Source: Bacteroidia bacterium (GTDB lineage Bacteria; Bacteroidota; Bacteroidia; Cytophagales; Cyclobacteriaceae). Taken from it: 64,000 nucleotides of DNA. Position 1 is the first letter of the stretch; every line of letters starts with the position of its first letter. The position numbers were made by a program, and so were the translations under genes. This document shows, piece after piece, positions 48,532-58,603 of this stretch. The notes beneath the pieces are model-generated. The model was given only the letters and a program-made list of their open reading frames with translations. It did not search any database and was not told where the DNA came from. The DNA lies in assembly GCA_030425425.1 (NCBI GenBank), contig JAUIAO010000004.1:1-64000 (forward strand), written 5' to 3'.

Positions 48532-48789
48532 TCAATTCTCGTGGAAATGCTTTTCTTTTCTTGCTTGTGAGAGTTCTTTCTTATAATCTTCAGCAAAATC
48601 ATCTTTTATTACACCTGATAATGAGCGAACAATGGGGGTTAATTCCTCTTCAGATTTGGTAATTGATTTCAAATACTGTTCTACAATTTGAGATAAGCTA
48701 ATGCCCTTTTTACTGGCGATTGCTCTGGCTTGATTGATCACTTCATCGGCAATATTTAAGGATAGTCTGCTCATTCTATTATCTTTCAA
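48532..48789 (-). CDS. DUF6364-like antitoxin (ribbon-helix-helix type)
   Basis: RLSLNIADEVINQARAIASKKGISLSQIVEQYLKSI. Confidence 0.7.
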   Translation of the reverse strand: MKDNRMSRLSLNIADEVINQARAIASKKGISLSQIVEQYLKSITKSEEELTPIVRSLSGVIKDDFAEDYKKELSQARKEKHFHEN

Positions 48790-48848
48790 TAGTAAAAATA
48801 AGTAATCTGAATTGATGAGTCAATGTGCTAAAAGAATACTTTGGGTGA

Positions 48849-49448
48849 TCAATCTTTCCACTCCAGGCTCAGCAGCATGTGAAGCGCGTCTTCCTTGATG
48901 TATTCGATCACGGGGGCAAGGGAATCATTGGCAGTTGCTAATTCGAAGTACAATGCTCCTCTGAGGAAGTGATTGGTGCTATCCGAAACATGAAACTGTA
49001 GCTGTGTTGGTACTTCCCCTTCCAACTCTGTGAAAGAAGCATAATCACCGTTTGGAAGTTCGATGATTTTTTCCTCAATGGCATAAGCCTTCACGTTGTG
49101 CTGGTTTGTTAGTTTATAACTATCCTGCATGTATTCCTCTACCAGCTCATCCTGATTCTTCACAGGTTTGTAGGTGATTTGGATATTTGCACCCATATCC
49201 GGGTAATTCACATCAATCCAGTAACGCTCCGTAATCCAGGAATCGTGATTTTGTATCTCAGCGTATTTAGAATGCTCGAAAGAGTATGGAAAGGTATCAG
49301 GTAAAGACACGTATTCATGAGGAGGCAAATCAATTCGATTATATCCTTTTGGTTTTGGTAAATAGGTGGTGCTATTTCCACAAGAGGTCACCAATACAAC
49401 AGATATAATTAAGAGTACTTTATTCATTTGCATAGAATCAATCTTCAA
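48849..49448 (-). CDS. gldD: Gliding motility lipoprotein GldD
   Basis: SCGNSTTYLPKPKGYNRIDLPPHEYVSLPDTFPYSFEHSKYAEI; downstream of gldE. Confidence 0.88.
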   Translation of the reverse strand: MKIDSMQMNKVLLIISVVLVTSCGNSTTYLPKPKGYNRIDLPPHEYVSLPDTFPYSFEHSKYAEIQNHDSWITERYWIDVNYPDMGANIQITYKPVKNQDELVEEYMQDSYKLTNQHNVKAYAIEEKIIELPNGDYASFTELEGEVPTQLQFHVSDSTNHFLRGALYFELATANDSLAPVIEYIKEDALHMLLSLEWKD

Positions 49449-50793
49449 ATTCTGGTCCTTCTTTCATGCCTGGGTTGATAAATACCCGTACCCGTTTGAT
49501 TCTTTTTTGATCCACAGCCACTACAGTGAATAGGAATTGGCTGAAAGCGATTTTTTCTCCCGCATTAGGCAACTTAGAATGAATCTCCAAAAGTAGACCA
49601 CCTAAAGATTCACTTTCGCCTTTTACTTCATCAAACACATCGGGCTCAGCATCGATGATTTTACAAAAATCATTGAGTGACGTTTTACCTTCAAAAACAT
49701 ACGTATTTGGATCCAGTTTATTGTAGGCTACATCTACATCATCATCGAACTCATCGTTAATTTCTCCAACGATTTCCTCAATCACATCTTCCAGCGTGAT
49801 CAGCCCTGACGTACCTCCGTATTCATCTACCACAATGGCCATGTGGATTTGTTTTTCCTGAAAATCCCGAAACAAATCATCTATTTTTTTACTTTCTGGC
49901 ACAAAGAACCCTGGACGTAGAAGTGTTTGCCATTTAAAGTCTTCCTCTTTTTCCAGGTGTGGTAACAGGTCTTTGATATACAAGAGGCCTTCCACCTTGT
50001 CGATGGTTTCATTATATATCGGAATTCGGGAATATCCAGTTTTGTTGATCGTATCCATCAGCTCATGAAAGTCTGTGTCTACATCAATGGCAGTAATGTC
50101 CATTCTGGATTTCATGATCTGCTTCACAGATAAAGTGCTGAAGTTCACAATTCCTTTCAGCATATCCTTTTCCTCGTCACTCACCTCTTTGTTGGCCGTC
50201 AGTTCCAGTGCCTGATTGATTTCTTCCACAGAAAGGTTATATCCTTTTCTTTCGATTCTCCGTTCGATGATGTTGCTCAATGACATTAAGAACCACGAAA
50301 CAGGTCTGAGAATTTTATCAGAAAAGAAAATCAAGCGAGCAGTCATTCTGGCAAAAGCCATACTATTATGACCAGCATATACCTTTGGTACGATCTCTCC
50401 AAAGAAAATGATAAGTATAGTGATAGACACTGTCAAAACAGCGATCACAACTCCTCCGGCATCTTTACTACCTACTACTTGCCAGGTGGCAAAAGTGGAA
50501 ATAGTGACGATGAAAATATTGACCAGATTATTCAGGATCAGAATATTGGCCAATAGCCTTTTAGGATCTAGAATTAATTGAGCGATTAACTGATCGTTTT
50601 TGAGTTTTGAGTCCTTGCTTTCCTGAATCTGATCGTGTGTCAATGAAAAGAACGCCACCTCGGAGCCTGAAATCAGACCGGACATTAACAGTAGCACCAG
50701 AATTCCCAATCCATTAAGTAAATAGAAACTGATTGGGAGCTGAATAATAGCTAGTAAAACCGAGGGGAGTGGGTCGTCTATAACCGTTTCCAA
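49438..50793 (-). CDS. gldE: GldE, CNNM/CBS/CorC-type hemolysin-like protein
   Basis: CNNM TM domain, CBS pair, MAIVVDEYGGTSGLITLEDVIEEIVGEI; adjacent to gldD. Confidence 0.88.
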   Translation of the reverse strand: METVIDDPLPSVLLAIIQLPISFYLLNGLGILVLLLMSGLISGSEVAFFSLTHDQIQESKDSKLKNDQLIAQLILDPKRLLANILILNNLVNIFIVTISTFATWQVVGSKDAGGVVIAVLTVSITILIIFFGEIVPKVYAGHNSMAFARMTARLIFFSDKILRPVSWFLMSLSNIIERRIERKGYNLSVEEINQALELTANKEVSDEEKDMLKGIVNFSTLSVKQIMKSRMDITAIDVDTDFHELMDTINKTGYSRIPIYNETIDKVEGLLYIKDLLPHLEKEEDFKWQTLLRPGFFVPESKKIDDLFRDFQEKQIHMAIVVDEYGGTSGLITLEDVIEEIVGEINDEFDDDVDVAYNKLDPNTYVFEGKTSLNDFCKIIDAEPDVFDEVKGESESLGGLLLEIHSKLPNAGEKIAFSQFLFTVVAVDQKRIKRVRVFINPGMKEGPEFED

Positions 50794-50815
50794 ATACTTG
50801 AAATTATGTTAAACA

Positions 50816-51289
50816 TTAGAATGGTAGATCATCTGTAGCACTTTCCTGGGAGAAAGAGCTGTCGCCACTAGCACTACTAGATGCTGTTGATTCGTTTCTT
50901 GTAGAACCCATTGGTTCTTCTGATGGTGGTGGAGGCACATTACTACCGCCGCCCGAAGAACGGCTGCCGAGCATAGTCATGTTGTCACCCACGATTTCAG
51001 TTGTATACCTGGTGACACCATCTTTTTCCCATGATCTGGTTCTTAACTTACCTTCTATATATACCGAATCTCCTTTGTGTAGGTATTTTTCGGCTACTTC
51101 TGCCAAACCTCTCCAGAGTACAATGTTGTGCCATTCGGTCTGCTCTCTACGTTCTCCAGAAGTACGGTCCTTGTATGTTTCAGAAGTAGCTATAGAAAAA
51201 CTAGCTACTACTGCCCCACTTTCCAGGTGTCTTACTTCCGGGTCTCTGCCAAGATTCCCAACTAATATTACTTTGTTTACTCCAGCCAT
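50816..51289 (-). CDS. ssb: Single-stranded DNA-binding protein
   Basis: [33 protein letters not shown]; acidic DDLPF C-terminus. Confidence 0.96.
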   Translation of the reverse strand: MAGVNKVILVGNLGRDPEVRHLESGAVVASFSIATSETYKDRTSGERREQTEWHNIVLWRGLAEVAEKYLHKGDSVYIEGKLRTRSWEKDGVTRYTTEIVGDNMTMLGSRSSGGGSNVPPPPSEEPMGSTRNESTASSSASGDSSFSQESATDDLPF

Positions 51290-51303
51290 GGATTAAAAAT
51301 AAT

Positions 51304-52338
51304 TTAAAAACTTATTCGTTGCAAGTGATTACTTATCACCTTAGGAACTGGCAAAGATAACACTTCTTCGCGGCTATAGATATTGAAGTTCAATTCTTTG
51401 GCCAATTCATGGAATTCTTCTTCAGAATTGACTGCTACATGATGAAACCGTACCCATAATCTGCGATGTGTTAGTAGATGTTTGATACTCTCGCTTGATT
51501 GAGTGATTTTGGCAGATTGGTATTTTTTAATCCATGGGTTTGTGGTGCCTGTTTGACCAGCGATAATCGATGGGAATTCGTAAAGGCCATGCCAGATGTT
51601 TTCGGACCTTCTTTTCATTAGAAACAGACTATCAAACTGGGCAATATAATAATCGATAAACTGCTCTTTTACTTTCACTTTTTTTGATTTGACAGGCAGT
51701 ACGGTTTGCTTATCATTCTCATAGGCAAAACAGGAAGTGCGAAAAACACATTCCGCACAAATGGGCTTGGGTGCGCAGACTGTAGCTCCAAATTCCATCA
51801 TTGCCTGATTGAAAAGATCAGGTTGATCATGATCAATCAAATCCTCCAATATTTCTATAAAAAATTTTCGATTTTTGGCTTCAGCAATATCCTTTTCAAG
51901 GCCAAAATGCCGGGCGATAAAACGGAATACGTTTCCATCCAGTACAGGTGTGACTTCATTAAAACATATGGAGGCTATCGCAGCGGCAGTATAGGGACCC
52001 ACCCCTTTTAGTTTGATAAGTCCCGAATAGCTATTTGGAAACTTGCCTTTCAACTCTTCAGATACGTACCTGGCTGTAGCATGAAGGTTGCGGGCACGAG
52101 AGTAATATCCCAACCCTTCCCAGGTTTTCATTACTTCCTGCTCGCTTGCAGAAGCGAGAGCATGAACCGTTTCGAATTTATTGACAAATGACTCATAGTA
52201 TGGTAGTCCCTGATCTACTCTGGTTTGTTGCAGAATAATCTCAGATAACCAGATGAAATACGGGTCTTTGGTTTTTCTCCAGGGAAGGTCTCTCTTAACC
52301 TTTGAGTACCAATTGATTAAGTCTTGAGTGAAAAGCGT
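51304..52338 (-). CDS. mutY: A/G-specific adenine glycosylase (start codon uncertain)
   Basis: The tracked ORF starts at 52131, but the same frame stays open to 52353 and encodes TLFTQDLINWYSKVKRDLPWRKTKDPYFIWLSEIILQQTRVDQGLPYYESFV, the conserved MutY N-terminus; HhH-GPD and CxxC Fe-S motifs follow. Confidence 0.9.
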   Translation of the reverse strand, partial: TLFTQDLINWYSKVKRDLPWRKTKDPYFIWLSEIILQQTRVDQGLPYYESFVNKFETVHALASASEQEVMKTWEGLGYYSRARNLHATARYVSEELKGKFPNSYSGLIKLKGVGPYTAAAIASICFNEVTPVLDGNVFRFIARHFGLEKDIAEAKNRKFFIEILEDLIDHDQPDLFNQAMMEFGATVCAPKPICAECVFRTSCFAYENDKQTVLPVKSKKVKVKEQFIDYYIAQFDSLFLMKRRSENIWHGLYEFPSIIAGQTGTTNPWIKKYQSAKITQSSESIKHLLTHRRLWVRFHHVAVNSEEEFHELAKELNFNIYSREEVLSLPVPKVISNHLQRISF

Positions 52339-52450
52339 AGATGCTGCGATAAGTCAGTGATTTAAAAATCGTTTTTAGTTTTTTATTTTCATTGACAAAA
52401 CTAAATTTGACGCCTCAAAAATGATAGATCATTCATAAAATAAAATAATT

Positions 52451-52741
52451 GTGACTAAAGCCGATGTAATAAACGAGATATCTGAAAAGACAGGTATTGA
52501 TAAAGCAGATGTACAGGTAAGTGTAGAGGCGTTTTTTTCCGTAGTGAAAAATGCTATGGCCGATGGAGAGAATATATACGTGAGAGGCTTTGGTAGCTTT
52601 GTAAACAAGAAAAGAGCTCAAAAAATTGCGAGAAATATCTCGAAAAATACGGCGATTGTTATTGATGAGCACTACGTTCCAAGTTTTAAACCGTCTAAAA
52701 TTTTTGTTGAGAAAATAAAGAACAGCAAGAAGCTGAGCTAA
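52451..52741 (+). CDS. HU-family DNA-binding protein
   Basis: MTKADVINEISEKTGIDKADVQVSVEAFFSVVKNAMADGENIYVRGFGSFVNKKRAQKIARN; GTG start. Confidence 0.93.
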   Translation: MTKADVINEISEKTGIDKADVQVSVEAFFSVVKNAMADGENIYVRGFGSFVNKKRAQKIARNISKNTAIVIDEHYVPSFKPSKIFVEKIKNSKKLS

Positions 52742-52857
52742 TTTTCTACCCATCCATTTATCGATGCGAATGCTGGTTTCATACTTGATTTAGTTGAGGC
52801 GGGAATAGTTTGATTCCTCTTGTTCAGTGAGTTAAGCATAGGATAAAAACAAAAAGT

Positions 52858-52868
52858 TATTATCTTTG
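52858..52868 (+). promoter_or_regulatory. Bacteroidetes-type -7 element of the small-basic-protein/rng transcript
   Basis: TTATCTTTGCG matches TAnnTTTG; ~170-nt leader follows. Confidence 0.6.
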
Positions 52869-53040
52869 CGGACTATTTCACTAAGGGGCATTCCTTTGGA
52901 TCAAATCGAATCGTTTGCTTAACGTGGAATAATGCGGGTTCGTGATACCCATGGAGTGAAAAGAACAATTAGGTTCGTTTCTTGAAAACGACCTTTTACA
53001 TAATATTTTAAAACATTTAAGTAACTAAAACAACGAGATT

Positions 53041-53130
53041 ATGCCTTGCGGTAAAAAAAGAAAAAGACATAAGATTGCTACTCACAAGAGAAAGAAAAGA
53101 CTCAGAAAAAACAGACACAAGAAGAAGTAA
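53041..53130 (+). CDS. AURKAIP1/COX24-domain-like small basic (ribosome-associated) protein, 29 aa
   Basis: MPCGKKRKRHKIATHKRKKRLRKNRHKKK*; strongly resembles conserved Bacteroidetes mS38-like mini-proteins; absent from the ORF track because of size. Confidence 0.85.
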   Translation: MPCGKKRKRHKIATHKRKKRLRKNRHKKK

Positions 53131-53159
53131 TTGACATTCACATCTTAATTTGAGTAACA

Positions 53160-54710
53160 GTGAGTAATGAACTTATAATCAACTCAACTCAAAAAGGATG
53201 TCGAATTGCCCTTCTAAAAAACAAACAACTGGTTGAATTCCATCAGGAAGAAGATGGAAATAGATTCAACGTTGGGGACATATATTTAGGTAGTGTAAAG
53301 AAAGTAGTTCAAGGCCTGAATGCAGCTTTTATAGACATTGGTTATGAAAAAGATGCCTTCTTACACTACTTAGATCTAGGTCCGCAGGTCCAATCTCTCA
53401 ACAAGTTTACCAAACTGGCACTCACCCGTAGCAACACGAGTGCGAAGTTGACTGGTTTCAAACATGAGCCAGACATCAATAAGCTTGGTAAAATCAGTCA
53501 GGTTCTTACCAAAAACCAGAAAATACTGGTTCAGGTGGTGAAAGAACCTATTTCTACAAAGGGGCCTCGATTATCATGCGAGTTGTCGTTAGCCGGAAGA
53601 TACCTGGTGTTGGTACCGTTCTCAAATGCGGTAAATGTATCTAAGCGAATAGGTGATTCCAATGAAAGAAAGCGATTGAGCAGGTTGATCAGTTCGATCA
53701 AACCTGAGAATTTTGGAGTCATCATCCGCACTGTAGCGGAAGGAAAAGACGTCAAAGAACTGGACAAGGATCTCACGAATCTGATGCAGATCTGGACGGA
53801 TGGTGTCAAAAACCTGAAGAAAGCTAACCCTAGAGACAAAGTCATTGGAGAAATGAATCGCGCAAATTCTATACTGCGTGATGTCTTAAACGAATCCTTC
53901 GATAACATAGTAGTCGATGAACGGGAGCTTTATGATGAGATCAAAAGCTATCTGGTCAAAATCGCTCCTGAAAAGGAGAAGATTCTGAAGCTTTATCAGT
54001 CTCGGGTAAAAGCATTTGAGGCTTTTAGCATTGAAAAGCAGCTGAAAATGTCTTTCGGAAAGTCAGTGAGCATAGCCAATGGAGGTTATTTGATCATTGA
54101 ACATACCGAAGCTCTTCACGTGATTGATGTCAATAGTGGGAATAAATCCAATCAGGAAGATAACCAGGAAACCACAGCACTTAAAGTGAACTTACAGGCT
54201 GCTGAAGAAGTAGCTCGTCAGTTGCGCTTGCGTGATATGGGTGGAATCATCGTAGTGGATTTCATTGATATGCGCCGAGCGGAGAACCGCAAGAAAGTGT
54301 ACGACCGCATTAAGGAAGTGATGAAAGATGATCGCTCTAAACATACGGTACTGCCTCTTTCAAAGTTTGGTTTGATGCAGATCACTCGCCAGAGAGTAAG
54401 ACCAGAACTGAATATTGCCACTCGTGAAGTATGTCCTGCTTGTAATGGAACAGGTCAGATTTCTGCGGCAATTTCAATAGCTGATGAGGTGGAAAAAACC
54501 ATCGATCATTTGTTGACGGCACAGAACGAAAAGAAAATCACAGTCACGCTTCATCCATATATACACGCTTATTTTACCAAGGGGATGATTTCCAAAAGGT
54601 TCAAGTGGTATATGAAATACATGAAATGGGTGAATTTGATTGAAGACAATTCTCTTGCACTGACTGAATATTCAGTATTAAATGGTCAGGGGGAATTGAT
54701 CGAAACCTAA
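53160..54710 (+). CDS. rng: Ribonuclease E/G family protein
   Basis: GDIYLGSVKKVVQGLNAAFIDIGYEKDAFLHYLDL; GGIIVVDFIDM; GLMQITRQRVRP; CPACNGTG. Confidence 0.95.
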   Translation: MSNELIINSTQKGCRIALLKNKQLVEFHQEEDGNRFNVGDIYLGSVKKVVQGLNAAFIDIGYEKDAFLHYLDLGPQVQSLNKFTKLALTRSNTSAKLTGFKHEPDINKLGKISQVLTKNQKILVQVVKEPISTKGPRLSCELSLAGRYLVLVPFSNAVNVSKRIGDSNERKRLSRLISSIKPENFGVIIRTVAEGKDVKELDKDLTNLMQIWTDGVKNLKKANPRDKVIGEMNRANSILRDVLNESFDNIVVDERELYDEIKSYLVKIAPEKEKILKLYQSRVKAFEAFSIEKQLKMSFGKSVSIANGGYLIIEHTEALHVIDVNSGNKSNQEDNQETTALKVNLQAAEEVARQLRLRDMGGIIVVDFIDMRRAENRKKVYDRIKEVMKDDRSKHTVLPLSKFGLMQITRQRVRPELNIATREVCPACNGTGQISAAISIADEVEKTIDHLLTAQNEKKITVTLHPYIHAYFTKGMISKRFKWYMKYMKWVNLIEDNSLALTEYSVLNGQGELIET

Positions 54711-54737
54711 ATTTTATTAGGTCATAAATGATAGTAA

Positions 54738-54765
54738 AGAGCTGCCCATGGGTAGCTCTTTTTGT
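54738..54765 (+). terminator. Rho-independent terminator after rng
   Basis: AAGAGCTGCCCATGGGTAGCTCTTTTT. Confidence 0.85.
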
Positions 54766-54880
54766 TTAAAGCAATAGTAGCAAGTCACTACTTCTCAGAC
54801 TAGCCTTGTTACTACTGGCTAACTACACTTAGCGTACCGCTATTAATACTAATGAGTAGAAAATCCCTCATAACTAGCGA

Positions 54881-54940
54881 TTGACAAAGCGCTGAATGAT
54901 AGGTCATCTTTGCATCACTATTTAGAATTAATCTAAATAA
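54881..54940 (+). promoter_or_regulatory. Promoter plus Fur-box-like palindrome upstream of a TonB receptor
   Basis: TTGACA (54881), CATCTTTGC (54905), TATTTAGA-ATTAA-TCTAAATA (54919-54939, perfect 8-bp arms). Confidence 0.75.
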
Positions 54941-54943
54941 AGA

Positions 54944-57298
54944 ATGCAAAAAATACTACTCTACATATTGATCTGTTTATTCCTTCACGATTTTGCTCTA
55001 GGGCAAATCATGAAAGGTCAGGTGCAAGATGAGCAGGGACAATTTATTCCGGGAATTACAGTAAAGGAGAAGGGAACTCATAATGGAGCCATAACAAACT
55101 ATGAGGGACGTTTCTCAATTGAGTTTACAGGTTTACCCACTACTTTAATTTTTCAAGCTGTAGGGTTTCAGCGGTATGAAAAGAAGATTGAGAATGTGAA
55201 TTCTCTTATAAAAATCGTCTTAAATGAAAGTACTACTGAACTAAATGCTGTTCAGATTCTAGGCAAGTCTCAGGCACGGGAAATCAAGGAGCAATCCTTT
55301 GCTGTGGAGGTGGTTGACTCCAAGAACTTTAAAAACTTATCGACCAATGCAAATGATATTCTAGGAAAAATTTCGGGTGTAAATATTAGACAATCTGGAG
55401 GGCTTGGTTCACAGTTTTCAGTATCTCTCAATGGTCTTTCCGGTAACCAACTCCGACTGTTTATGGATGGTGTACCAATGGACTATTTCGGGTCATCATT
55501 GTCCCTTAATAATTTTTCCGCAAACCTGATTGACCGAATTGAGGTCTACAAAGGTGTGGTACCTGTGCGTCTTTCTTCTGATGCATTGGGCGGAGCGATC
55601 AACGTAGTGACAAGTAAACACGGAGGTTCATTTCTAGATGGATCTTATTCCGTTGGTTCATTTAATACACATATCGCTTCTTTCAACGGACAAATTCGTC
55701 ATCAAAAGACTGGATTTACCGCTCGGTTCAAGTCTTTTTACAATAGGTCAGATAACAACTACAAAGTACCGGTGTACCTTGTGGATTTTGAAACGGGTAA
55801 ACAAGAGAAAGAAGAGACCTGGGTTGCGCGATTTCATGATGCCTATCAAGCTAAAATGAGTTGGATTGAAGCCGGTTTCACGAACGTGCGTTTTGCCGAT
55901 CAACTGATGATTGGAGTTTTATATTCTGAGAATGATAAGCAATTACAACAGCCAGCAAACGCTGTGGGTCAGGCCAAAATCCCATATGGTAATGTGACCA
56001 ATCAGGAACAAAAGGTTATTTCCAATTTCACCTTCAATAAAACTGGGTTATTAAATGACAAAGCAAGTTTTCGTAGTTATTTCGTTGGTGTTTTTTCTCA
56101 TAATACTTCCTCTGATACGAGTAGTTATCGGTATGATTGGTTTGGAAATAAAGAATTAAAATCCAATACATCGACAGGAGAAATAGAGAACCGAAAAACT
56201 CTCCTGAACCTACATCTGAAGAATTACCTGGCAAATGTCAATGGCGAGTATCTCTTCACTCCTAATCATATCCTATCGGTCAATTATAGCCTGAATCACA
56301 TGGAGCTTGAAGGAAATGATCCTTACAAAGCTCAAAATGACACGCAGTTCAGCAGACCAAGTACTGTCAATAAGCAAGTTATTGGAGCTTCTTACACACA
56401 GTCATTTTTTAGCCAAAAGCTTAAGAATACTTTCTTTACTAAACTCTATCAATATCACGTCGCTTCATTGGAAACCAACTATCAGGGTACTGAAGTGACT
56501 GCATTTGATGAGTCTAAGCAGAGTATTGGTTTTGGAGTATTGTCTACTTTGCTGATCAAGAAATTTCAATTCAAAGTTTCTTTTGAAAATGCAACAAGGT
56601 TTCCTGAGCTGATTGAGCTGTTTGGTGATGGTCTCAATTTTATCCCAAACCCGACCCTTCTTCCTGAGCAAAGTAACAACTATAATCTAGGTGTCATCTA
56701 TAATTCTCGGGCACAAAATCTTCTAGAAATATCTGTCAATGGATTTGTGCGAGATGCCGAGGACTTTATTCTCACTCAGGTACAAGGGATCAAGGCATTT
56801 CATGTCAACAATGGAAAAGTGCTTGCAAAAGGAGTCGATTTATCAGCCCAATATCATTGGAAAAACGCCCTAATGTTTTCATTGAATGGCACCTACTTAG
56901 ATAAAAGAGATAACAATCAATGGCGGAATGGTCAGGAAGGAGTTGCTAATTCTCAATACAAAATACGGGTTCCAAATGAACCGTATTTATTTGGAAACTT
57001 AAGGGTTTCCTATCGCAAAGAAGGGTTGATCAAATCTTTGGACAATTTCTCAGTTTATGTTATTCAGAACTTTACCCACGAATTTTATTATCGATGGCAA
57101 AATCTAGCCAGTAAGGACAAAGGCACGGTACCTGATCAGTGGACTTCAAACCTCGATTTTGTATACAGTATTCAGGAAGAGCGGTACAATTTTTCATTTG
57201 GTATCGCCAACCTATGGGACGCTAAAGTCTATGACAATTTTCAGCAACTGCGCCCTGGTAGAACATTCAATTTCAAAGTCAGATATTTTATCAAATAA
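54944..57298 (+). CDS. TonB-dependent receptor (iron/siderophore type)
   Basis: CarboxypepD_reg start; plug DILGKISGVNIRQSGGLGSQFSVSLNGLSGNQLRLFMDGVPMD; barrel ending FNFKVRYFIK. Confidence 0.93.
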   Translation: MQKILLYILICLFLHDFALGQIMKGQVQDEQGQFIPGITVKEKGTHNGAITNYEGRFSIEFTGLPTTLIFQAVGFQRYEKKIENVNSLIKIVLNESTTELNAVQILGKSQAREIKEQSFAVEVVDSKNFKNLSTNANDILGKISGVNIRQSGGLGSQFSVSLNGLSGNQLRLFMDGVPMDYFGSSLSLNNFSANLIDRIEVYKGVVPVRLSSDALGGAINVVTSKHGGSFLDGSYSVGSFNTHIASFNGQIRHQKTGFTARFKSFYNRSDNNYKVPVYLVDFETGKQEKEETWVARFHDAYQAKMSWIEAGFTNVRFADQLMIGVLYSENDKQLQQPANAVGQAKIPYGNVTNQEQKVISNFTFNKTGLLNDKASFRSYFVGVFSHNTSSDTSSYRYDWFGNKELKSNTSTGEIENRKTLLNLHLKNYLANVNGEYLFTPNHILSVNYSLNHMELEGNDPYKAQNDTQFSRPSTVNKQVIGASYTQSFFSQKLKNTFFTKLYQYHVASLETNYQGTEVTAFDESKQSIGFGVLSTLLIKKFQFKVSFENATRFPELIELFGDGLNFIPNPTLLPEQSNNYNLGVIYNSRAQNLLEISVNGFVRDAEDFILTQVQGIKAFHVNNGKVLAKGVDLSAQYHWKNALMFSLNGTYLDKRDNNQWRNGQEGVANSQYKIRVPNEPYLFGNLRVSYRKEGLIKSLDNFSVYVIQNFTHEFYYRWQNLASKDKGTVPDQWTSNLDFVYSIQEERYNFSFGIANLWDAKVYDNFQQLRPGRTFNFKVRYFIK

Positions 57299-57310
57299 CA
57301 ATCAATAAAA

Positions 57311-58531
57311 ATGAAAAGATTAATAGTAATGATAGCATTTGCAAGTACTGTGTTACTCACAAGTTGTGGCGAAGATGATAGTGATATGAAGAGTACATCA
57401 AATGCCAAATATTTTGTGGGTATTGAAGCGGCTACAGATCCTGCCACTGATGTATTGGCGATCGCAGCATCAATCACTGAAGGAGAAATTTCGCCAGTGG
57501 GAAATGGTTTTGAGCAAACTGCATGGATGACATTTTTGCAAGGAAAGGATCAGATTTTTGTGTCCGGATATACGTCTGCTCCTGAGCTTACCAGTTATGA
57601 ACTATTTGATGGAGAATTAGTAAAGGGTGAGAGTTTATTCCTGGATCAGACACCATATGCTTATGATATTGTGGATGAGAGTAACATGGTTATCATTAGC
57701 TCGCCAAGGTCGGGGTTTTCGGAGAAGAAAATCTATCATATTGATACAGACAATATGTCGATTATCAATTCGGTAGAGAGCAACTTTGGAAATCTGGAAG
57801 CAGACAGCCTTCTGGCCTTCCCCACAGATATGAAGGTCAGAGGAGATAAATTATTCATTTCCTATTATCATATTCATGGCGGAGGTAGTTTTTCTACACC
57901 ATCATCTAATGTTGCCCGTGTTGCCATATTTAGTTACCCCAATTTGGAATTTGAAAAACTGATTTCTGATGATCGAGCAGCGAATATTGGTAGATATTAT
58001 GGTCACAATGCATTGGAAATAGATGAAAACGGTGATATCTACACCTTCTCTTCTTCTTCTTTGGCATGTGGATATGCACCAGTCCCAGAGAATAACTCAG
58101 CCATTTTGAGAATTAGAAACGGAGAAACTGAATTTGATCAGGACTACTATGTGGATTTTGAAACCTTAAGTGGAGGATTCAAAATCAATGATTTGCTCTA
58201 TGCAGCCAATGGGAAAGCAGTGGTGCGCGTGGTAAAAGAGGATGAAACCGATGCAGCTTATTTGTGGGCATCTTATGCTCCTACTTCGGAGAATCCAATC
58301 CTTGAGACAGCCGTCATCGATTTGTATAATGAGTCTTTCACCTTAATGGATATGCCAAATGGTGGAGGAGGATGGAATACTGCTCATTTGGTGGATGGTG
58401 GCACGGTGTATTTGGGAGTGAGCAACAGCTCATTTGCCGGGATCTACGTGATCGACACACAAAGTGAGGTAGCTATAGAAGGAGCAAGCATCGATGGGAA
58501 TTACGCAAAGGGCATCCTAACACTCCAGTAG
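57311..58531 (+). CDS. DUF4374-like lipoprotein
   Basis: LLTSCGEDD lipobox; YFVGIEAATDPATDVLAIAASITEGEISPVGNGFEQ; beta-propeller-like. Confidence 0.75.
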   Translation: MKRLIVMIAFASTVLLTSCGEDDSDMKSTSNAKYFVGIEAATDPATDVLAIAASITEGEISPVGNGFEQTAWMTFLQGKDQIFVSGYTSAPELTSYELFDGELVKGESLFLDQTPYAYDIVDESNMVIISSPRSGFSEKKIYHIDTDNMSIINSVESNFGNLEADSLLAFPTDMKVRGDKLFISYYHIHGGGSFSTPSSNVARVAIFSYPNLEFEKLISDDRAANIGRYYGHNALEIDENGDIYTFSSSSLACGYAPVPENNSAILRIRNGETEFDQDYYVDFETLSGGFKINDLLYAANGKAVVRVVKEDETDAAYLWASYAPTSENPILETAVIDLYNESFTLMDMPNGGGGWNTAHLVDGGTVYLGVSNSSFAGIYVIDTQSEVAIEGASIDGNYAKGILTLQ

Positions 58532-58603
58532 ATTGCTCAATATCTATCATGTGGGCATCCAAAGCCGTGCCCACGTACTTTCTAAAGTTAAAATTCTTCA
58601 AAA

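Noticed and set aside
52900-52980. tRNA-like segment (GGGTTCGTGATACCC) in the rng leader
   Set aside because: No acceptor/anticodon arms assemble around it; treated as leader structure only.
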